A program made the translations under genes and the position numbers. A DNA stretch of 64,000 nt from Dryomyza anilis. Lineage: Eukaryota > Arthropoda > Insecta > Diptera > Dryomyzidae. The notes below the pieces were generated by a model. That model saw only the letters and a list, made by a program, of their open reading frames with translations. It made no database searches and was not told the DNA's origin. The stretch spans positions 101,181,700 through 101,245,699 of the forward strand of contig OX638130.1 in assembly GCA_951804985.1 (NCBI GenBank), given 5' to 3'. Position 1 is the stretch's first letter, and each line of letters starts with the position of its first letter. This document shows positions 43,970 through 56,095 of the stretch, piece by piece.

Positions 43970-45290
43970 ATGCTTTCCATTCAGTTTCATTCAATGTGCA
44001 GACATCTGGCGCCATTTGTTCGAACTAAAATGCAGTAACCAGAGATTGACATGCGCGCTCTCTTTTTAATACTCTATTTATTAACTTACTCTTTATTTAC
44101 TTTAAAAACTCATTGCATTTGTGTGCTCTTTCTTTTACGCTCTCCATAGAGAGTTCAGCTCTTCGTGGAAAAACTCAACCAGCTATAGTGTAGCCCCGTT
44201 GCTTGACAATGGCAGTGGCAGCCATTTTCGGCATCTCTTTTGTTACTGTCTTCGCAGCGCATTTTTGCATTGGCTTCAAACAAAAATGCATAAAGTCAAA
44301 AACAACAACAACAACAACTGTTAGTACAACAATAATAACTAGTAGTTACAACAACCAGAAACAACACTCAACATACACAAAGTGGAAACAAACAAAATAA
44401 ATGGGTCACTGGAGCAGCAACGATGCGTCGCCGCCACCGTGTGTTGGCGTTGGCTCGGGTACGAACGCGTTGCAACACAAACAACAACTGGAGACGACGA
44501 TAACGTTTACGACGACTACTACTGCGTCGACTACAACGACTAGAAAGAAACGAATTATTTGACCAGACTCATACGTGCACAGGTCGTATGAGTAACAAAC
44601 AACAATAACCCGACCAAATTTACTTTCAGGTTTTTGTTGTTGTCGCATGTTGTAATGCACATCGGAGTTGCATTGTGCTGTTCGGCTTTTCTTTTCGTTT
44701 GTTTTTGTTAATAGCAACAATAACTCTGTTCGTGCTGCACTCGTTACTTTGCGAAATGAATGCATGATGTACGAGCACAACGAGCAACAAAGACTACTGC
44801 ACGCCATCAACCTTTTGCATGTTGCTGCTTTCGTTGTTGTTGTTTTTGTCGTGCTTTCATTTCGTTTTATTTCGTGTTTTGTATTGCAGCAGCATACAAA
44901 ATGTAGGTGGTGTTGGTGAAGTTTGCTGTCGCTGCTGCTTCTGCTGCTGCGGCGTCGTCGTCCACATTCAACAAGACAAATGAACCGCAAAATAACGAAC
45001 CGCAAAACAACCGAAATCCAAACAAACTGACGCAGTAGACGTCGCTGCAGCCGCTTGTTCTTCTTTATTGTTTGCTTGTTCTTCTGTTATTATTTTTAGT
45101 GTTGTTGTTACTACTTGTTGTAGTTGTTATTTTGAATACTGCATTTGTTGTTGTTGTTGTTTTTGCTGCCTGCACAATGCGACACACTCTTGCTCAGCCC
45201 ACATTTCAGGTCTTTGTAATTGAAACCGTTACTCGTGCACATTACAAAACTTTGTTGCATTTTGTTGGTTTGATGATGACCATTAAAGAC
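43970..45290. other. GC-richer unique island, possible exon or conserved element
   Basis: CAA, ACG and TTG triplet runs give several overlapping frames: plus 44203-44400 (starts MTMAVAAIFGISFVTVFAAH, hydrophobic), plus 44401-44571 (ATG in good fly context CAAAATAAATGG, Thr-rich), and minus 45005-44406 (199 codons). TTTTACGCTCTCCATAG at 44150 resembles an acceptor, but I find no convincing donor. The long minus frame is antisense to CAA/ACG triplets. No family is recognised. Confidence 0.35.
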
Positions 45291-46022
45291 TTATTGATGA
45301 ATATACACAGAGAAAAATTCTTCGATTTTTATTTAATTTTCAATAATTTTTTTTTTCAAAAATGTTATTAAAAAAAAAATCGATTTTTATTTAATTTTCA
45401 ATATTTTTTCAAAAATGTTATTCAAAAAAAATTCAATAAAAAAATATTTACAAAACATTTAAATTTTTAGAAAAATTTCAATAATTTTATTGTATAAAAT
45501 ACTTTCAATAAAATATTAAATTTTAAAAAAAATTTACAAAAATTGCGATCACTAAACACTGAGAATTTTTTTTTACTAAATTTTATTACAAAATAAAAAT
45601 TTATATTTTTACTACATTTTTTCAAAATTTTTACTCAAATTTAAAGACTTTTTGACGACTAAGCACTGATTAAAAGATGTGCCTTAAATTTGTTAACTAA
45701 AAATTTAATAAAATTTCAAATTTTTATGAAAATTGTAAATTATTATTTTTTTTGTTTTTTTGCAAAAATTTAAATTTTTAATAAAAATTCAAATAAAAAC
45801 AATTTTTACTAACATTCCGATCTTTAGGAATCACGGATCAGAAATGACTATTAACCTACCTTTATTTCCATTTGGTATTTCACTTAGAGTTATTATTTTT
45901 CAAAAAAAAAATTAAAATTTTCAAAAAATTGGTTGAGAGATTTTTTTGATATAAATATTAGTCTTTGGGTGACAAATAATTTTATATTCAAAAATAAAGG
46001 GGTTGAGATATATTTTTTATTA
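45291..46022. other. AT-rich tract with a ~75-bp duplication
   Basis: ATTTTTATTTAATTTTCAAT with TCAAAAATGTTATT is repeated at 45327 and 45382. The rest is poly-A/T-rich. Confidence 0.5.
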
Positions 46023-47158
46023 CCCAGCAGGAAATGTCATCAATGATTCCTCAACGATTCCCCTATGTCAGGTCAGAAACATTGATGATCGATAGCATTT
46101 TCGCCCTGCAAAGCATTCATGACATTTTCATACAAATGTCCTCCGATTCATGCATGATATAGCATTAACGATGTCATGCACGTCATTCATCAAGGAAGTC
46201 ACAAATGATTGCTATACATAATTTATTTTTTTTTTTTTGAGTAAAAAACTATATTTTTTATTATTATATTTATTTTTTTAATTTATATTTTTCTTTAATT
46301 TTTTTATTAATTTATTTTATTTAATATTTCAATTTTACTATTTTCTTCTGTTCACGGTTGGAATGGTATGTGTACTTGCTAATGTCAATAACGTCCCAGC
46401 AGGAAATGTCACCAATGATTCCTCAACGATTCCCCTGTGTCAGGTCAGAAACATCGATGATCGATAGCATTTTCGCCCTGCAAAGCATTGATGACATTGT
46501 TCATGCATGATATTGCATTAACGATGTCATGCACGCACAAATGATTTTCATACATATATATTTTTTTCTTGTAATTTTTTTTTTTTTTATTTTATTTATT
46601 TTTTAATTTATATTTTTTAATTTATTTTATTTTTTTTATTTATCTTATTTTATTTATTATACCAATTTTATTATTTTCTTCTGTTCTCGGTTGGAAAGGT
46701 ATGTGTACTTGCTAATGTCAATAAAGTACTTAACTAACGGCCATCATATATCAACATTACTACTGTTTATTATCTCGCTTTTATAAAAATTGGTCCCTAA
46801 ATTTGTGCCTATGAATTATATAGCATGTTGACATCGAACACAAATTTTAAGTTTTACGCGTAATTGCTGCCCCTAGACGTACGTTGTATGCATTACACAT
46901 TGCATTTCACAACGAAAATGATGCATACCTTTAGGGACATGTGACGTGAATGTTAGTTTTTATCAATGACGTCATTTCATCAATGACAGATTTGCACAAT
47001 TACATTGATATATGTCTATATGACATATGGTGTATTACGTCTTTTATGCAATGTCATTTATGAAATAGTTGAAGACATATTCATCATTGATATATTTTCT
47101 AATGTCCTCGATTCATCATTGATGACCTTGTCGTCAATGAGGTCATTTCCTGGGTGCT
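46023..47158. mobile_element. TIR element, CCCAGCAGGAAATG ends
   Basis: CCCAGCAGGAAATGTCATCA at the left and TCATTTCCTGGGTGC at the right are imperfect inverted ends about 1.1 kb apart. The left end plus ~370 bp is tandemly duplicated (46023 and 46395; CTTCTGTTCNCGGTTGGAA recurs at 46346 and 46677). Many CATCAATGA/TCATTGAT words lie near both ends. No transposase frame. Confidence 0.65.
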
Positions 47159-47239
47159 TCTTAGTTATTTTGGTTAAAAGTTATATGAAAACCTTTATTT
47201 ATTTGAATGGTTGTTGGTAGACAGAAAATTGGACTCATT

Positions 47240-48660
47240 TTAGGCTCATGTTTTGTTGAAAAATGTTGATTTCGAACATTGCGTTTTTATTGTCGTTAAA
47301 AAAAATTTCAAACTCTGTTGTTTATGACTATTCAAATATTGTAATTCGAACCACGCAACTTTTTTATTGTCCAAATATTTTTTTTTGTAACAAATTTTTT
47401 TTTTCGATAATTTTCAAACATTGTTATTTTTTTGCCAAATATATATTTTTTTGTAAAATTATGATTTCTAAAATGCGTTATTTGTCGTCCAAAATTTTTT
47501 TTTTCGAAAATTTTCGAACATTATTGTTTTTTCGAATACATTTTTTTTGGTAAATGATGATTTCGAAATTGCGTTATTTTTATAGCCTAACAAAAATCGA
47601 ACATTGTCGTTTTTGTCATATAAACTTTTTTTTAATGGAAACTTTTTTTTTTAACTTTTTGTTTTCGAACATTGCGTTTTTATTGTCGTCTAAAAATTGT
47701 TGTCGAAAATTTTCGAACATTGTTGTTTTTGTTGAAAATTATTATTTTTTAAATGGTGATTTCAACCATTGTATTTTTATTGTCGTTAAAATAATTTCGA
47801 ACTTAGTTGTTTTTGTCAATTTTTTTTTGAAAATTGTAATTCGAACCAAGCGTTTTTGTTTTCTAAACATTTTTTTTTTTTGTAACAAAAATTATATTTC
47901 GATATTTTTCGAACATTATTGTTTTTTTTTTGCCAAATATTTTTTTTTTTGTAAAATGGTGATTTCTAACATGCGTTATTTTGTCGTCCAAAATATTTTT
48001 TTTTGAAAATTTTCAAACATTGTTGTTTTTTCGAATAAATTACTTTTTTGGAAAATGTTATTTTTATAGCCCAACAAAAATTTAAATTTTTTTTAACATT
48101 GCGTCATATAAACTTTTTTTAATGGAATATGTTGTTTTCGAACATTGAGTTTTTATTGTCGTCTAAAAAGTGTTGTCGAAAATTTTCGAATATTGTTGTT
48201 TTTGTTGAAATTTATTTTTTTTTAAATGGTGATTTCAACCATTGCGTTGTTATTGTCGTTGAAAAATTTCGAACTTTGTTGTTTTTGTCAATTATTTCGA
48301 AAATTGTAATTTGTCCACGCAACGTTTTTGTTGTCCAAACAAAAATTATTTTTCGATATTTTTTCGAACATTGTTGGTTTTTTTTCAAATATATATATAT
48401 ATTTTTTTTTTTTGGATAATGGTGATTTTAACAATGCGTTGTTTTGTCGTCCAAAATTTTATTTGAAAAAAAATTTTTTTCGAACATTGTTGTTTGGAAA
48501 AATGAATATTTCGAACATTGCGTTATTTTTGTAGCCCAACAAAAATTTTAATATTTTCCATTTTGTCGTTTTTGTCATATAAACTTTTTTAATGGAATAT
48601 GTTGTTTTCGAACATTGAGTTGTTTTTATCGACCAACAATTATTAGATATCTTTATCGGT
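47240..48660. repeat. ~480-bp satellite, three units built of ~60-bp subrepeats
   Basis: TTTTTATTGTCGTTAAAA recurs at 47284, 47774 and (variant) 48249, a 473-490-bp period. Subrepeats AAAATTTTCGAACATTG and GTTTTTGTC occur throughout. Phe-rich frames across it are artefacts. Confidence 0.8.
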
Positions 48661-49010
48661 AAAAAATATTTAATTTATATATTAGGGTTTTATTTACACC
48701 CAAAGTTTTAATCAAAAGTTGCCATCAGTCTGTGGTCACGAAATATTGGGAGCCATCTAAAAAGTGAATTGTGCATCAACGTTTCTCAGCTTCTCAAGAA
48801 TTACTAAAACACAGTTCAAGAAATACGCAATTTGTCTTTCATCTTCCGATTTGATAACGATTTTAGGTTTATGTGGAGTCGCTGATCTCGAATATGAAGT
48901 CCGTTGGTTTTGGGGAGTAGTTAATTTCAAAAGACACGTATTTAGTGTTTTGAACAAAGTTGTTTATCATGAAAAGATGCATTCACCCGCGTTTTTCGAA
49001 TTTTAACCCT
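48661..49010 (-). CDS. unrecognised coding-like stretch
   Basis: The minus frame 48957-48757 (66 codons) includes PHKPKIVIKSEDERQIAYFL and has charged, protein-like composition. The plus frame 48764-49006 is more Phe/Cys-rich and probably its shadow. Stops bracket the minus frame closely. It sits at the edge of the ~480-bp satellite and is probably a relic of a larger element. No family recognised. Confidence 0.2.
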
Positions 49011-50329
49011 ACAATTATGAAATACCTATTCCCGATAATGACCCTACTACTTAACCTTCTTAAAACTTGTTGTTGAGAAGTTTTAAATCTGATTAAAATG
49101 TAATTTTTATTTGTTACATTATAATCGGACATATTACAGGTTACAATCAAATTTCAATCGCTTTTGTTCAAAATTTCAAATCAAATTATTGCGAATTCGA
49201 TTTCTCGGGTTACGGAAAATTTCACCACGACAGAATTCTTCTCCCGTACATTAGGAATATTATAAAATGATGCAATTCTACAAAATTCTATCAAGAAATT
49301 AAGTGTCACAAAAGCAGCAATTAACTGTGAAAAGATTATTTGTTTGCCGTAAATCATAATTGTAAAGCTAAAAACTATTTACGTGCGTAGGTTTTTCAAT
49401 GAAATGAACACATTAAAATAGGTATATTTGAAATTAAAATATTTAAACAGTAGCAGAGACGGCGGTGGCTGCAGGTTGACTGCCAAACCGCCAACAATAC
49501 AGCACAGCACACCGCAGAACACTACGCCACCCACAGCAGCACTTGGTGCGGTTTACTTCGTGAGGACTTTGTTGCCAAGTGCTCTGCTGAGTGCAACGCG
49601 GTCAGGACACAAAGTTCAAGCGATGTCATTTAGTTGGGCAGCACAGGCGGCTGGCGTCAGGCGGCGGCCAAAAGCTTTAAAGTGGCAACAAAATTGTCCA
49701 ACAGAATGCGCATTATTTATGCAGTTTTGAATGAGATTTAATGCAAAGTAAGTTTAACATTTGATATGCAAAAGGAACATTCTATAAAATCTTTTTATAA
49801 AATATGAAAAAAAAAAATAAAAAAAAAGGTTTTTAGAATTTTTTAGAAAAAACCTTTATAAAATACAAAAGATTTAAATAATATAATATAAAATATAAAA
49901 AATATTTTAAAAATATTAAAAACCTATTTAAAAGAAAGCTTTCAAATATAACAAAAATCTATTCACAAAATAACTCAATATTTTGCATAAAAGATCTGCA
50001 ATATGTGATGTTGACTTTTCTGCGCCTTTTGTAAAATATTCTTTTACTTCTGCCATCAAAGACTACAATACATAGCACTTACGTGATACGTAACTCAGTT
50101 TACACGACTACACCAACTACCTCTCCAATGCAGACGTGTGCAAAACGCCGTTTTGTGACGCCATTTTTCGCATGTTCAGCGTAATAGTATCTCCAAAATG
50201 TTGCAGTGGGTATAACAATATAAAGCACACAACAAGATTGGCAGATGTGCTGGCATAAAATACTTTGATTTTTAAATTTCAAAAAATTAAAATGAAAATT
50301 AATATAAACGAAATTACTTGTTTTATGTA
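49011..50329. other. AT-rich DNA and a small unique island
   Basis: The island 49420-49740 has CAG/CAC-rich composition and a 100-codon plus frame (49428-49730) of Thr/Ala/Pro type with no motif. It looks like typical fly non-coding islands. 49790-49980 is A-rich. A 60-codon minus frame at 50100-50282 is unremarkable. Confidence 0.4.
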
Positions 50330-50590
50330 TGCTTTAATTTTGAATATGGCTGCGAAATTAATTTCTGCATATCAAGAATAATTACTCTTAGTTTCTTCTT
50401 TGATAGCCAAGAAATAAACTGCGGCACATCAAGAATAATTGATCTTAGTTAGTATTTTGTTTCCGTTGAATCATGTGACTGCGAAATTAACTTCTGGATA
50501 TCAAGAATAAATACTCTTAACTTATTTTCTGATATCCAAGAAATAAAACTCTGCATATCAAGATTAATTGATCTTAGTTAATATTTTGCT
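50330..50590 (-). repeat. R60 repeat, inverted block
   Basis: GAAATTAATTTCTGCATATC, AAGAATAATTACTCTTAGTT and their variants recur about every 60 bp. This is the reverse complement of the units at 20040-20300. Confidence 0.75.
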
Positions 50591-50647
50591 TACGTTGCGC
50601 TGTTTATCATTTCTTGGTTCCTTTTTTTTCTCCGTGTATTTTTTCAG

Positions 50648-50801
50648 TGCTTGCAATGCACCGTAATGTGGGAAGAACTAAGAAAGATAGCAACGACATC
50701 TTTGTCGGCTACAACACACACACAGACTACTTGCAACATCAGCCACGCGGTTGCAACAGCAACACGAATGCGCAGCAAAGGAGGCGCATTTATAATTTAC
50801 A
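50648..50801 (+). CDS. candidate internal exon, 154 nt, no known product
   Basis: A strong polypyrimidine tract ends GTGTATTTTTTCAG (AG at 50646-50647). The piece ends ACA/GTAAGTGG, a near-consensus donor (GT at 50802). Two of the three frames are open across it; one contains MHRNVGRTKKDSNDIFVGYN, the other MQCTVMWEELRKIATT. Neither is recognised, and CAA/ACA triplets contribute to both. It sits just after a repeat block, and no partner exon is visible in the window. Confidence 0.22.
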
Positions 50802-51117
50802 GTAAGTGGATTTCAGCGACATTTGCACGCAACCAGGTCCAGGAGAGTCTCTGATGTACTTGGCGCAATTACATACATAATTGTTACAATTGATGTAAAA
50901 TGCTTCAACATAATTATTTCATTATTTAACTACTGCCTGTCACAGCAGTTATAGAATTTTGCAAATTATACAATTTGAGCATTTTTAACATTTATTATTT
51001 TCTTCACATTCAATTTTATAAATAATCTTTTTATAAAAACTATACATGATCCAGAAAACCTTTAACCTTTGGGATTGAATAAATAGTTTCGATTTGCAGT
51101 ACTGAAAAATTCTTGCA
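50802..51117. other. unassigned DNA
   Basis: No repeat recognised. Confidence 0.3.
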
Positions 51118-51228
51118 TTTACCATGTAGGATCAATTTGACGTTCGATGTCGCTAAAATAAAGTGTACGATTTCATGTGAGTTCTTCTCGCATTGACCTA
51201 GGTAACGTTATCAAAACGAATGGCATAC
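51118..51228 (+). repeat. dispersed repeat D2, second copy
   Basis: TACCATGTAGGATCAATTTG, AATAAAGTGTACGATTTC and ATCAAAACGAATGGC align with 22083-22195. Confidence 0.65.
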
Positions 51229-51295
51229 AATTTAAATAAAAATGTTCACTCTTACCAAAAATTTACGATCGTTTAACTCTTCAGCCAAATTGAGA

Positions 51296-51637
51296 TGAAA
51301 TTCTACACACAGAATAGAGATTTGTTGCGCCAACCAACTCCTTGCCCAACCAACTTATTCGGTTCTCTCCACCTCTTAGTCGGTAGTTATTGTCAAAATA
51401 AAAAGAACTGTAGTTTTTTCTGCAAACAATTTCGAACCGTTTTAGAACAATTTAGTACAAATTTAGAACCCTTAGGAGTGTGTATACACTAAAATTGCAT
51501 GTGTATAGGCTAATATGGCAGTTCCGTCAGCCAATTTGTAAACCATTCGATTTAACCGAATGAAGTTAGTGGGTACAACTAACTTTTTTATTTTTCTAAC
51601 CTCATGCCAAAAGGAGATTTTTCTGTGTGTAGATGCG
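51296..51637 (+). mobile_element. MITE-C, complete, TA-flanked
   Basis: TA/CACACAGAATAGAGATTTG at the left and GGAGATTTTTCTGTGTG/TA at the right are inverted ends with a TA duplication. Inner words GGCAGTTCCGTCAGCC and TCGATTTAACCGAATGAAG match 62545-62865 and 62998-63330, which are in the opposite orientation. Confidence 0.85.
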
Positions 51638-51689
51638 ACATAGAAAAATATGCTTTTTCGAACAAATCACGTTTGTATTTCAAATTTTT

Positions 51690-52245
51690 GACAATGTACA
51701 ATTCATTATTTTATAACTTCTTTATGTCATCATTCGATTAATTCGTTATGATTTAATAATTTCATAATATCATCAATTCATTATTTCATCAATGTATGTT
51801 GCCATCACATTTCATATCTTCATAATTTCAGCTATTCATTATCTCATCTCTATATAATTTCTTCATTTTAATATCGTCGTTGTAGAACGAAAAATCACCA
51901 AATACATTTTTATGAAAAACTTAAATTTCGAGTTTGTTGATTAATATTATAAAAATTAATTGATGCATTTTTAAAGTTGAAATATCAGGTGATAGATTTA
52001 CATGTTCTTATCATGTGGTAAAAAAAATTGAGATAGTAGATTAAAAATTGACTGATATATAAAGATTTGTGTAAATGAATATTTGGCAATTTGAAAATGT
52101 ATTTGGTGATTTTTCGTTCTACAACGACGATATTTCATCTCTACATAATTTCTATATGGCAAAAATATTTATTTTGTTGTGTAGTATGTTACATATTTTC
52201 TGTTTTTTGTCATTAACTCATTTTTCATAATTTTCCCAATTCCTG
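51690..52245. repeat. TTTCATAATTTCATC degenerate array interrupted by MITE-A
   Basis: ATTTCATAA and CATCAATTCATTATTTC words flank both sides of the MITE at 51874-52130. The same degenerate ~15-16-bp repeat fills 53700-55390. Confidence 0.75.
51874..52130. mobile_element. MITE-A copy 2, 257 bp, TA-flanked
   Basis: TCGTCGTTGTAGAACGAAAA and TTTTCGTTCTACAACGACGA are exact 20-bp inverted ends flanked by TA. Length equals copy 1 at 11413-11669. Confidence 0.93.
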
Positions 52246-53107
52246 AAAAATGTCAGCCAAACCATACTGACAACATTTTTGCGTGCCAACCGGTGTTGCC
52301 AACACAACGCTGAAGTTGCAAATTCCAGGCAACTGATCTGGAGCAAAAGGACATGCTTCAGTGCAGCAAGGATGCACATGTGCCTGAATATCTCTGTGTA
52401 TGTGTGTCTCTTTCTGTATGTATTATGCGTTGCCTATGCATGTTAAACATAAAAATAGCAACAACAGCATCAACTACATCTCATCAGCAACAGCAAGCAG
52501 CAACAATAACTTTACGTGATTTTAATTTTAAAGGATTTCGCTTCCGACACTTGAGCGTTCAATGTACTGCCTAAGAAGAGAAGGCGGTGCTCAACACCAT
52601 CGAGAGCAGGTGCTCCTCCTACTCGCGTATGGCAACTGCATCATTAGGGCGTCGAATGGTTTTTGTATGCAGCAAGCAACATGCAGATGCGTAGATATGT
52701 TGCTGGCATATGGCGGCAGCAACTTGCAATTAAAATTAGAAACCGTTTGTTTTTGTTCATGTTGTTCAGTGTGCATAACAGAAAATTACACTCTTTACTT
52801 GGTGTTGCATTGCATTGAATTGAATTGCGTTATGTTGTCTGGGTGTCGACGGAGGTAGCCTTTGACAGAGTGGGACAATTTTATAGGCGACATGTCGTCT
52901 TGTGGGTGACCATGCGGAAAAATGCGCCTGATTTGAAAGTGAGTGCTGTGCATCAAAAATTGCAGTTAATTGCATATAATGTTGATTGGAAGGTTTTATA
53001 AATACAGCAGAAAATAACAAATTTAAAAAAAAAATAATTTAATAATTTCGCAATTTTATGGTATTCCTATTTTATGAATTTGTAAATAAAACTGATTTAT
53101 TTAAAAA
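52246..53107. other. unique island
   Basis: GC-richer, with CAGCAACAGCAAG triplets near 52485. Frames at 52353-52574 and 52562-52858 lack motifs and are Cys-rich. Likely non-coding fly DNA, possibly regulatory. Confidence 0.4.
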
Positions 53108-53690
53108 CTAGCAGGGACCCGTACTTGCTTTGGTGTTATAAATGTAGTTATCAAAAGAAAAATAATTCTTCTAAGCCAAAACAACTTTTCTCAACGACAA
53201 TTCTTCCACGGACGGTTCTTTCCTGTAGAATTCTTCCCCGTAGAGTTCTTTTTCGTTAGAATTTCGATGTGGTGAATTTCTATGAGGTGAGTTTCGATGT
53301 GGTGAGTTTTGAAGTGGTTAGTTCCGGAGTTGTGAATTTATATGTGGTGAGTTTCGATGTGGTGAGTTTCGGAGTGGTGAATTTATATGTGGTGAGTTTC
53401 GATGTGGTGAATTTCGATGTGGTGAGTTTTGATGTGGTGAGTTTCGTTGTAGTGAGTTTCGATGTGGTGAGTAAAGGAGTGGTGAATTTATATGTGGTGA
53501 GTTTCGATGTGGTGAGTTTCGGATGGTGAATTTATTTGTGGTGAGTTTCGATGTGGTGAGTTTAGGTGTGGTGAGTTTAGGTGTGGTGAGATTAGGTGTG
53601 GTGAGTTTAGGTGTGGTGAGTTTCAGTGTGGTGAGTTTCAGTGTGGTGAGTTTAAAGAATTTGGGTGAAGTACATTCTGGTCTGAAATAT
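53108..53690 (-). mobile_element. Helitron copy, inner-end type
   Basis: It begins CTAGCAGGGACCCGTACTTG after A. It carries a short GTAGAATTCTTCCCC block (about 53215-53260) and a long GTGGTGAGTTTCGATGTGGT-type 15-bp array (53262-53655). The 5' TC end is missing; the element stops near TTTAAAGAATTTGGGTGAAG. Confidence 0.8.
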
Positions 53691-53699
53691 CTTTGTCAT

Positions 53700-55400
53700 T
53701 TCGGCGATTCATGATTTCATATTTTTAAATTTCATAAGTTTATAATTGCATAGTTGAATACTTAGAAAATTTAATAATTCCAGAAATTCATAATTTCACC
53801 AAATTATAACTTTGACATTTTATCATTTCAAAATTTCATCATTATTTTATAACATTATATTATCATTTCATCATTTTATAATTTCATAATTTAATTCTTA
53901 CATCATTACATCGTGTCATTTACTATTTCATAATTTGGTCATCTTATCATTTCATAAAATCATAATTACATTAAATGACATTAAATCTTTATCATGTCAG
54001 CATTTTATCATTTTATAATTTTAAAATTTCATAATTTCATTTTAACATCATTACATCGTGTCACATTATTTCACAATATTGATGCAATTATCAATATTTA
54101 CATTATTAGAAATTTTTATAATTTCATAATATTAAAATCTCACCATTTAATAATAACATTTCATAGGTTCATCATTGCAATAATTCATAATTACTTAATT
54201 TTATATTTTATCATTTCATAATTTCATAGACTCATAATTTCAGAAATTCAATTTTCAAAATTTCATCATTTCGTCACAATGCAATTTCATCTTTACGTCA
54301 TTTCATAATTTTATCATTTTGTTATTTCATAATTTTAGAATAAATTCATCATATAAAAATGTCATCATTTAATAATTCATCATGTCTTTATTTCATAAGT
54401 CATACATTACATAAATACATCATTTCCTAATTGTTTCGTCCTTTCATAATTGCTTTATTCGAAATTTTCATAAAATCACAATTTCAGAAATTCATCATCA
54501 ATTTATAATTTCGTCATTTCATAATTACATCATTTCATAATCACAAAATTTCATAGTTTTTAAATTTCGTAAATAAATAATTTTACTATTCATAATTTCA
54601 TCAAGATTTCATAATTTTATAATTTCAAAAAATCATAATAGCACAATTTCAAATTTTCACATTTCATAATTTCGCCATTTCAAAATTTCATCCTTTCATA
54701 ATATCGTCATTTTATACTTGCGTTGTTATATTATTTCATAATTTCCTTATTTCGAAAATTCATAATATTATCATTTCATAATTTCGCCATTTCATCATTT
54801 CATTCATTCATAATATCTTCATTTTATATTTTCGTTCTTATATTATTTCACAATTTCGTAAACACATGATTTCATCATTCAAAATTACATCATTTCATGA
54901 TTTAACAATTTTATAATTTTAGAAATTCATAACGGCACAATTTCATAATTTTATCATTTCATAATTTCGATATTTCATAATTTCGTCACTTCATAATTTC
55001 GACATTTCACCATTTCAAAATTTCATCCTTTCATAATATCGTCATTTTATATTTTCGTTTTGATATTACTTCATAATTTCGTAAATGCATAATTTCATAC
55101 TTTCGTAAATACATAATTTCATCATTTCATGAGTTCACAATTTTATAATTTTAGAAATTCATTATGGCACAATTTCATAATTTTATCATTTCATAATTTC
55201 GATATTTCATAATTTCATCATTTCATAATTTCGTCATTTCATAATTTCATCATTTTAAAATTTTATCCTTTTATAATATATCCATATCATATTTGCATTC
55301 TTATATTATTTCACATTTTCATTATTTCGTAAATTCATAATTTCATCATTCATAATTTCGCAATTTCATTATTTCATTCTTACATAGTTTATATTTTAAA
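53700..55400. repeat. degenerate TTTCATAATTTCATCA array, 1.7 kb
   Basis: TTTCATAATTTC, CATCATTTCATAATT and TTCGTAAATACATAATTTC recur at 15-16-bp spacing with insertions and drift. Longer blocks, such as GGCACAATTTCATAATTTTA at 54935 and 55163, point to secondary ~230-bp duplications. Confidence 0.85.
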
Positions 55401-56095
55401 ATTAGCAAACTTCTAAAAAATATCAATTTTAGCTATATTGATTAAACTTATTACAATATATTTGACTGTTGGTTTTAGGTATCTTCCTTTGATAAACTCA
55501 ATCATTTTCAACTGTGGACTTATGCACTTTTCCTTTTATCTATACAATTTTATAATTACTAATTTCAGTTATTTATAATTTTCTAGTTTCTTTAGCTGAT
55601 AATTGTTTTTGGCCTCACCACTTTGTATTGCCATAATTGTAAAACTGAAGACAAAGTACTTTAATTCAATTTAACTTGATGTTTTTTTTTATTATGTTTG
55701 GCAAACATTTCAATCGCAACAAACCCACAACACAATTTGCGGACCATTTAATAAACCATCTATTAAAATCACGCCATCACAATGCATAATGCGAGCCAAA
55801 TAATTTTAAAACAATTTCAAATACAACAAAATTCTATTGCGATTTAATTAGCTGAATTGAGGACGCAGTAAAATTTTAAACCGCGCCTTTGGCAATATTT
55901 TTGCTTTTAATAGAAATTACTTTGAGAATAACAACACAGTCTGTGAAAATAATCGATTTGTTAAAATACAAAGTAGTTTCTTTTTATTAGAATTTATTAA
56001 ATGTTTTTATGTATTTTTATTATTTTTTTTTAGTTTATTTTATGTATTATTTTTTTATGTAGAGCTTTATTCGATTTTAAGAAATATAATAACCC
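55401..56095. other. AT-rich DNA and small unique island
   Basis: The island 55670-55950 has CGCAACAAACCCACAACACA-type composition and no repeats. No gene. Confidence 0.4.

Noticed and set aside
43990..44030. CTCF-like TGGCGCC word
   Set aside because: It matches only the palindromic core and lacks flanking consensus.
44406..45005. 199-codon minus-strand protein
   Set aside because: Long but antisense to CAA/ACG/TTG triplets, with runs of Val, Cys and Ser and no motif; kept only as a point to test.
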